Shown: in pieces, positions 58,763-64,000 of the stretch
Position numbering within the stretch: the first letter of the stretch is position 1
How the letters are laid out: each line of letters starts with the position of its first letter
From: CAVPDG01 sp963702535
Lineage (GTDB): Bacteria > Chloroflexota > Anaerolineae > Anaerolineales > UBA4823
Length of the DNA: 64,000 nucleotides
Assembly (NCBI GenBank): GCA_963702535.1
Contig: CAVPDG010000010.1
Coordinates: 545,747 to 609,746 of the forward strand
Reading direction: 5' to 3'
Made by a program: the position numbers and the translations under genes
The notes under the pieces: model-generated
The model's input: the letters and a program-made list of their open reading frames with translations, nothing else
The model's database searches: none
Told to the model about the DNA's origin: nothing

Positions 58763-59533
58763 ATGGCTGACCAAATCGAATCCCCACCGATTGGTCGAGT
58801 AAAGAGCGGTTTCACCACCCTGACGATGGCCACGGAAGATACACTCCGGCAGGCTATCCAGGATGGAAAGTTTCCTCCCGGCAGCCAGCTGCCACCGGAG
58901 ATGGAGCTGATCAACTTACTGGGTGTTTCCCGCTCGACGCTGCGCGAAGCGATGCGTACCCTGGAGGAGCAGCACCTGATCGTACGCAAACGTGGCCTGG
59001 GCACTTTTGTGAGCGAGCGCTCGATCGTGAAAGACCTGAGCATCAATTTCGGCATAACCGAGATGATCCGCCAGGCTGGCATGCTCCCCGGCGCGGATAG
59101 CGTCAGCTTGAAGCGTGAAAAAGCATCTGCCGGTATCGCTAAAGCCCTGGGTATGGTCGAATCCGAGATGGTAGTGGTAATGGCGCGTGTCCGCACGGCA
59201 GATGGGCGCCCGGTGGTCTGGAGCCAGGATATCATCCCCGAGAAAGTCTTGGGCGAGCACTCTATCGAGACGCAGTTTCTCGAGACCCATTCGCTTTACC
59301 AGTACCTTGAGACCCACCTTCAAATCCACATCGCGCGCGGCACGGCCCAGATCCGGCCAGTGGCTGCCACAGCAGAGATCGCTGAGAAGCTGAACATCCA
59401 CAAGGGAGCGCCCTTGCTGCGCTTTGACCAGACCGATTATGACACCAGTGAACGACCTGTGCTGCATTCGATCGAGCATCACTTACCGGATGCATTTGTC
59501 TTCATCGTAAATCGCCGTGGCCCGCACTGGTGA
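58763..59533 (+). CDS. GntR/HutC-family transcriptional regulator (UTRA)
   Basis: 256 residues from ATG 58763. The N-terminal winged HTH reads TEDTLRQAIQDGKFPPGSQLPPEMELINLLGVSRSTLREAMRTLEEQHLIVRKRGLG over about residues 22-80 (written here as its key parts: LPPEMEL and VSRSTLREAM). The C-terminal UTRA domain (about 95-250) would bind an effector, likely the phosphorylated product of the pathway. It lies 8 bases after the kinase stop. The palindrome at 56826-56844 is its probable operator. Confidence 0.93.
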   Translation: MADQIESPPIGRVKSGFTTLTMATEDTLRQAIQDGKFPPGSQLPPEMELINLLGVSRSTLREAMRTLEEQHLIVRKRGLGTFVSERSIVKDLSINFGITEMIRQAGMLPGADSVSLKREKASAGIAKALGMVESEMVVVMARVRTADGRPVVWSQDIIPEKVLGEHSIETQFLETHSLYQYLETHLQIHIARGTAQIRPVAATAEIAEKLNIHKGAPLLRFDQTDYDTSERPVLHSIEHHLPDAFVFIVNRRGPHW

Positions 59534-59570
59534 TAAACAACAGTTTTCTATTAATCCAGGAGGCACATGT

Positions 59571-60401
59571 ATGTCGTCATACACAGGAAAAAAGATCCGT
59601 ATGAACCGCCTGCTCGAGGCGGAAACCAACACCTGCCTGATCGTAGCCATCGATCACGGCATGACATCCCCCATATTTTTGGATGGGCTCTATGATACCG
59701 GCAGCCGGATCAAAGAATTGATCGCTGGTGGCGCCAATGTGCTCATGCTCGGCCGGGGAATAGTCAAACAATACGTGCAGCATCTCAGCCGCACAACTTC
59801 GCTGGCATTAATGCTGACGGCTTCTGCCGCCGGTAAACCCTCCGGCGCCATGATCACTCCTATCGGCTCGGTGGAGGAGGCGCTGCGCTGCGGGGCAGAT
59901 GCCGTCGTCGTTTACGTAGCCCTGGCAGGTGAAAATGAACCTGAAGCCATCACCTACCTGTCCAAAATCGGGGAGACATGCGAATTCAAGGGCATGCCTT
60001 TGATCGCCGAAGCCGAGTACCCCAACGCCTACCAGAGCCTGGACCAGATGAACCAGGAGCTGGGGGTCGATTACCTGAAGCGTAATGCCCGCCTGTGCGC
60101 CGAGATGGGCGCAGACATCGTAAAAGTCAACTGGAGTGGAGACCAGAAATCGTTTGGCGAGGTCATTCGCGCCTGTGGCAAACCCGTCGTCCTGGCTGGC
60201 GGCTCGCGCATCTCGGATGCAGAGTTGCTTACCCGTATGCAGCAGGCGCGCGATGAAGGCGGAGTTGGCTGCTCGGTTGGGCGCAATGTCTTCCAGCACC
60301 AGAACCCACAGGCCGTAGTAACTGCGATCAGCCGCGTTTTTCGCGAAAAATGGCCGGCAAAACAGGCGCTGGAAGAGTTGAATTCCAAACTGGCAAAGTA
60401 G
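59571..60401 (+). CDS. LsrF/FbaB-type class I aldolase or thiolase-like protein
   Basis: 276 residues from ATG 59571 after AGGAGG, unbroken. TCLIVAIDHGMTSP is the N-terminal strand of DhnA/LsrF-type barrels. VVYVALAGENEPEAI and LIAEAEYPN follow. The Schiff-base Lys is in ADIVKVNWSGD and the phosphate site in GGSRISDAELLTRM. These enzymes cleave or thiolyse a phosphorylated keto compound. As partner of the FGGY kinase it would process the kinase product. Substrate unknown. Confidence 0.9.
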   Translation: MSSYTGKKIRMNRLLEAETNTCLIVAIDHGMTSPIFLDGLYDTGSRIKELIAGGANVLMLGRGIVKQYVQHLSRTTSLALMLTASAAGKPSGAMITPIGSVEEALRCGADAVVVYVALAGENEPEAITYLSKIGETCEFKGMPLIAEAEYPNAYQSLDQMNQELGVDYLKRNARLCAEMGADIVKVNWSGDQKSFGEVIRACGKPVVLAGGSRISDAELLTRMQQARDEGGVGCSVGRNVFQHQNPQAVVTAISRVFREKWPAKQALEELNSKLAK

Positions 60402-60561
60402 AAGAAGACGATGGCGAAGAGGAAGCGCCTTTTTGGGCGGGAAGGAGGAGAGTGATCCCAGATAAAACATCTCTACCAGGCAAAGGGAATAGTTCGTAGT
60501 CGCTTATCCGCACCATACACCGGGAAAGTACCCGGCAATGTGACAACAGGAGAATGTAACC

Positions 60562-62215
60562 ATGTCCGTCGATAATTCACTCGACGCTGCGCAATCAGCA
60601 GCCTCCCAGGCAGGTCAAGTGTTTTCCCGCAAGGCCTCCGGGTTAACCAGGGTGGTCAGTCCGTCCACTGCATTGGCCTACTCCTTTGTGGCGCCCAACA
60701 TCACCCAGGCCAGCTTCTACCTGCTCTGGGCTGTCACCCTTTACCCAGGCGCGAACATGCCCATAGCGATCCTGTTTATGGTCACTCTGATCCCGTTCGC
60801 CGCCATCTACACCTATTTCTCCTCCGCCATGCCCCGCTCGGGTGGCGAGTATATCTACGTCAGCCGCGTCCTCTGGCCTTTTATAGGCTTCCTCGCATCC
60901 TGGACGCTGACCATTGTCGGCCTGAACTGGCAGGGTAACAACACCAACTTTGTGATTAACTGGGGCTTCGGACATACCTTCATGCAGCTGGGCTATGTCT
61001 TGCAAAACCCAACCCTGCTCAATATCGGCCTCGAGCTACAAAAGACCCAGGGCTCCTGGTGGGTTTGGATCTTTGGGACGATCTCGTTATGCCTGTCGTT
61101 CTACGTGATCTACCGCGGCACCAAGACTCTTCATGAAATTCGTTTGGTTCGCCATGGTGCTCACCTGGGTCATGCTGGCAGTCTATGCCTTCACCCTGCT
61201 GCGCGTCAATCCTGAGATCGTCGCCGCCAACATGATGAAACTGCAGGGAATCTCTTACGAAGGAGTGCTTCAACAAGCCAGGGACCTGGGCTGGACACCA
61301 GGATTTTTCTCGATGGCAGCCACGATTATGGCTGGCATGACCTTCATGAACCTGACCTGCCTCGGCTCCACGTACTCAGCCAACATCGCTGGAGAGATCA
61401 AGCGCGTCGATAAGGCTCAGCCATTGGCGCAGTATGGCTCGATCTTCCTCTTCATCATCTACTACCAGATCTTCACCTACGTCACCTATCATGGCTTCGG
61501 TGAAAATTTACAACATGCCATCTCCAAGCTGAACTCGGCAGGCGCAGACGTAACCATCTTCGGCACCTTCCCCCAGGCCCCCTTCCAGCTCATGTACGCC
61601 ACGCAGAACATCTTCCTCCTGCTGCTGGGTGGTCCCCTGGCCTGGGGCATCATCAACTGGGTAGGCGCCATGGGACTGGCTTTCGCCCCCGTGCGCAACC
61701 TGTTCGCCTACGCCTTCGATGGCATGCTGCCGGATAAGATCAACACAGTCAACCGCAAAGGCTCACCGGTCTATGCCGTACTCCTGGGCTTCGTTATTGC
61801 CTGGTTCCAGTTCTCGGTTAACTGCCTCACCCCCAAGCTCTCTGCCTACCAGGTGTACACCATTACGATCTGGTTCTTCGGCTGGATCTTCCTGAGCATA
61901 GCGGCGATCATCTTCCCCTGGAAGCGTAAAGACATCTACGAGAAGTCACCCTCCATCGTGCATCAGAGCATCTTTGGCGTCCCATGGATCGTCATCGCCG
62001 GCGTCGTCGGCCTGATCATCAGCGTGGTGGTGGTGTACTTCACCCTGGTTCCTGCCTTCCAGGCCGAGTCCATCAACTATGTCCTGCCTGGACTGCTGGT
62101 GTCATTCGGCTTCTATATGATCTTACCCATCATATTGTATTTCGTGGCTGTATATATCAACCGCAAGCGCGGCGTCTCACTGGAGCGGCGTTTCAAGGAG
62201 ATCCCGCCCGATTAA
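60562..62215 (+). CDS. APC-superfamily permease (one frameshift)
   Basis: About 551 residues from ATG 60562, in the amino acid-polyamine-organocation family. It has an N-terminal FVAPNITQASFYLLWAVTLYP, the APC signature AMPRSGGEYIYVSRVL, then a slip near 61130 and further TM segments (about 12 in all), ending with a cytosolic tail rich in basic residues. It may import the operon's substrate, though APC permeases usually carry amino acids or amines. This would argue for an amine-containing substrate, a point the FGGY kinase alone does not suggest. 60402-60561 before it holds no gene. Confidence 0.87.
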
Positions 62216-62245
62216 AGTATCATCAGACGGCTGGCTCAAGATCGC

Positions 62246-62278
62246 GGATGCTGGAGAATGTCCTGTTCTCCAGCATCC
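62246..62278 (+). terminator. hairpin terminator after the permease
   Basis: A perfect 13-bp stem (GGATGCTGGAGAA and its complement) with a 7-base loop begins 30 bases after the permease stop. No clear T-run follows. Confidence 0.65.
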
Positions 62279-62358
62279 CACTCTCGCCATAGCAGGAGAA
62301 TCCTCAACCAGACTATTCGAGCATACCCAAAATTTTCAGGAGGGCGACTCGCTCTCCC

Positions 62359-62392
62359 TGATCCGTGCGGATCACCTGCAATCCGTTATAAT
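62359..62392 (+). promoter_or_regulatory. promoter and possible operator of the phosphoesterase gene
   Basis: TGATCCG, TG, CGGATCA (62359-62374) is a perfect inverted repeat in the -35 region, and TATAAT (62387-62392) is a perfect -10. A transcription factor binding the repeat could replace a missing -35 or block the promoter. Confidence 0.45.
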
Positions 62393-62420
62393 CAACCTTA
62401 TTAATTCTTTGGAGGCTGGC

Positions 62421-63395
62421 GTGCCCATCTTTGGAGGCAAGAAGAGAACCAAGCTGTTCTATACCACCGATGTTCACGGCTCAACGGTCGTATTCAAGAA
62501 GTTCATCAATGCCGCTAAGTTTTACGAGGTTGAGGTGCTGATCCTGGGGGGTGACATGGTAGGCAAGATGATCATCCCCATCGTTGAGCAGGCTGGCGGT
62601 CATTACGGCGCCAACTACCTGGGTAAAGTTTACGACATCGCCAGCCAGGATGAGCTGGCAAAAGCCGAGCTAAACTTCGAGAACAGTGGTCTTTACCCTA
62701 TTCGCGTTACCCCAGAAGAAGTTGAGCTGTATAAGCAAGATAACAGCCTGGTGGAGAAGAAGTTTGCCGAGCTGGCAGCCGCTCGGGTCGCGCGCTGGCT
62801 GGAGATCGCTGAGGAGCGCCTGCGCGGCAGCGGCGTGCGCTGCTATATTCAACCTGGAAACGACGATCCCTACGCTATCGATGAGGCTTTTCGCCAGTCG
62901 GATATTGTACAAAACGTGGACCAGAAGATCGTGATGCTCGATGAAGACCACGAAATGCTGAGCGTGGGTGCCGCTAACCAGACCCCCTGGAACTGCCCGC
63001 GCGATAAGCCTGAAGCCGAGCTGGGGAGCATCATCGAAACGCTTGCATCTCAGCTCAAGGACCCCGGGCAGGCGGTTTTCAACCTCCACGTTCCTCCCTA
63101 CGACACCAATCTGGATCAGGCTCCTGAGCTGGACGCCAATCTCACGCCCAAGCTTTCGCTCAGTGGGGGTTTTAAGATCATTCCGGTGGGCAGCAAAGCC
63201 GTCCGCCAGGCCATTGAGAAATACCAGCCCATCCTGGGACTGCATGGACATATCCACGAAAGCCGCTCGGCGCAGAAGATCGGGCGCACCATGTGCATCA
63301 ATCCCGGCAGCGAATATGGAGAAGGGGTGCTACGCGGCGTGTATATTGAGCTCTCCAAGAAGGGCCTTGAAGACCAGATTTTCACACAGGGCTAG
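62421..63395 (+). CDS. calcineurin-like metallophosphoesterase
   Basis: 324 residues from GTG 62421 (GGAGG 5 bases upstream; TTG 62409 would add four residues). Motifs in order: LFYTTDVHGST, LILGGDMVGK, IQPGNDDPYA, FNLHVPPYDT and GLHGHIHESRS, followed by INPGSEYGEGV. The binuclear metal site is complete. An inserted segment of about 90 residues lies between motifs two and three. Substrate unknown. It is followed 14 bases later by the cut-off nucleotidyltransferase-like gene. Confidence 0.88.
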   Translation: MPIFGGKKRTKLFYTTDVHGSTVVFKKFINAAKFYEVEVLILGGDMVGKMIIPIVEQAGGHYGANYLGKVYDIASQDELAKAELNFENSGLYPIRVTPEEVELYKQDNSLVEKKFAELAAARVARWLEIAEERLRGSGVRCYIQPGNDDPYAIDEAFRQSDIVQNVDQKIVMLDEDHEMLSVGAANQTPWNCPRDKPEAELGSIIETLASQLKDPGQAVFNLHVPPYDTNLDQAPELDANLTPKLSLSGGFKIIPVGSKAVRQAIEKYQPILGLHGHIHESRSAQKIGRTMCINPGSEYGEGVLRGVYIELSKKGLEDQIFTQG

Positions 63396-63409
63396 AAAGA
63401 GATGGAGCT

Positions 63410-64000
63410 ATGCAACAAGACGAATTCATCAAAGAAGCCATTTCAATCGTAGATAAGGCGCAAGCTTTTGGGGTTACGTTGCGCGTCCTCGGCGCAACCG
63501 CCTTCCGCATCCACTGCCTAGAGTATGTGGAAGCCCACATCGCCATGAACCGGGTGCTTACGGATATCGACTTTGCTTCCTATAGTAAAGAAGAAAAGCG
63601 CGTCGAACAGTTCTTTGCCAAGGACAACTATATATCCGACCGCAAGCAAGCGTCTCTGACCCCAGGTCTTTTCGTGGGCAGGCACATCTACGAAAATAGC
63701 ACAACCGGTTTGCATGTGGATATTTTTGAAGATGAGCTAAACATGTGCCACAAAGTCAGCTTTCGCAACCGCCTGGAGGTCGATTGCCCCACCATCCCAC
63801 TGGCCGAGATGGCACTCGAAAAGCTGCAGATTGTGACGCTCAACGAAAAAGACGTCAAGGACATGCTGATGCTCTTCGCCGCCCACCCGGTGGGGGACCA
63901 TGATAAAGAGACGATCAATGGCGCCTTTATCTCCGATATCATGAGCAAAGATTGGGGCTTCTATTACACCACCACTGTTAATCTGGGAAAGATCCGCGGC
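63410..64000 (+). CDS. nucleotidyltransferase-like protein (cut by window end)
   Basis: ATG 63410 with GGAG upstream; the frame is open for at least 197 residues to the window edge. LRVLGATAFRIHCLEY and VLTDIDFASYSKEE resemble the strand and metal-binding Asp-x-Asp of nucleotidyltransferase-fold proteins, and LAEMALEKLQIVTLNEKDVKDMLMLFAAH resembles the helical part of AbiEii-type or DUF1814-like enzymes. I do not identify a precise family. It is probably co-transcribed with the preceding phosphoesterase. Confidence 0.6.
   Translation, partial: MQQDEFIKEAISIVDKAQAFGVTLRVLGATAFRIHCLEYVEAHIAMNRVLTDIDFASYSKEEKRVEQFFAKDNYISDRKQASLTPGLFVGRHIYENSTTGLHVDIFEDELNMCHKVSFRNRLEVDCPTIPLAEMALEKLQIVTLNEKDVKDMLMLFAAHPVGDHDKETINGAFISDIMSKDWGFYYTTTVNLGKIRG

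Noticed and set aside
57235..60401. A complete Lsr (AI-2) system
   Set aside because: No LsrACDB transporter, LsrG or LsrR type regulator is present; only kinase and aldolase resemble it.

Overview
The window is a high-GC bacterial chromosome segment with about 55 protein genes, no rRNA or tRNA gene, no CRISPR array and no insertion sequence. The mix suggests an anaerobic or facultative member of the Chloroflexota (Anaerolineae-like), probably a metagenome-assembled genome. The evidence is a T-box leader, NrfHA, a polyphosphate island, DUF3160 and CapA-like surface proteins, dhaKLM and a selenocysteine-type SelD. This placement is inferred from gene content and not from a marker gene. About half of the genes, including housekeeping ones (trpS, priA, dtd, fumarase), carry one or more single-base frameshifts inside otherwise full-length, well conserved proteins. 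I read these mainly as uncorrected sequencing indels and annotate each such gene as one locus across the shift.

Layout. 1-1104: the tail of an unknown gene and a PNPOx-like flavin protein. 1127-4928 (minus): an SPFH/band-7 protein, selD with an in-frame UGA at the active-site position, and a YwrD-type gamma-glutamyltransferase. 5190-7425: PyrK-like, PIG-L deacetylase and PyrD-like genes. 7427-9435 (minus): an apparently tryptophan-specific T-box leader, a short SelW/Rdx-type selenoprotein gene interrupted by UGA, then trpS and dtd. 9578-16121: Ddn-like protein, Memo, CNNM/CorC, PriA, a phosphoribosyltransferase and a phosphoesterase. 16127-21977: a polyphosphate island (ppx, HTH-CHAD protein, ppk, Crp/Fnr regulator). 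22040-28536 (minus): a multidomain solute-binding/META protein, nrfHA and a two-component system.

28744-35495: CDF efflux protein, isochorismatase-like hydrolase, methyltransferase, GcvT-like protein and two tandem PYROXD2-like FAD oxidoreductases. 35585-39239 (minus): acyltransferase, MFS transporter, DUF4386 protein and an orphan DUF4255 (Pvc16-type) gene. 39604-43874: beta-hydroxyacid dehydrogenase, DMT-type transporter and a ComEC with a degenerate metallo-beta-lactamase domain. 44102-51103: a VOC protein, secreted proteins (VCBS-like, DUF3160 lipoprotein, CapA), dCMP deaminase and two-subunit class I fumarase. 51054-55257 (minus): dhaKLM, with DhaM as an EIIA-HPr-EI fusion holding an in-frame TAG. 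55454-63395: a cNMP-PP2C phosphatase, then a palindrome-controlled catabolic operon (cupin, FGGY kinase, GntR, LsrF-like aldolase, APC permease), a phosphoesterase and a cut-off nucleotidyltransferase-like gene.

The most interesting signal is the pair of selenoprotein genes. SelD makes selenophosphate and here itself appears to contain selenocysteine. A small CxxU redox protein sits between a Trp T-box and trpS. Each UGA is followed by a hairpin that fits the published bacterial SECIS rules. Conventional gene calling would truncate the first and lose the second.
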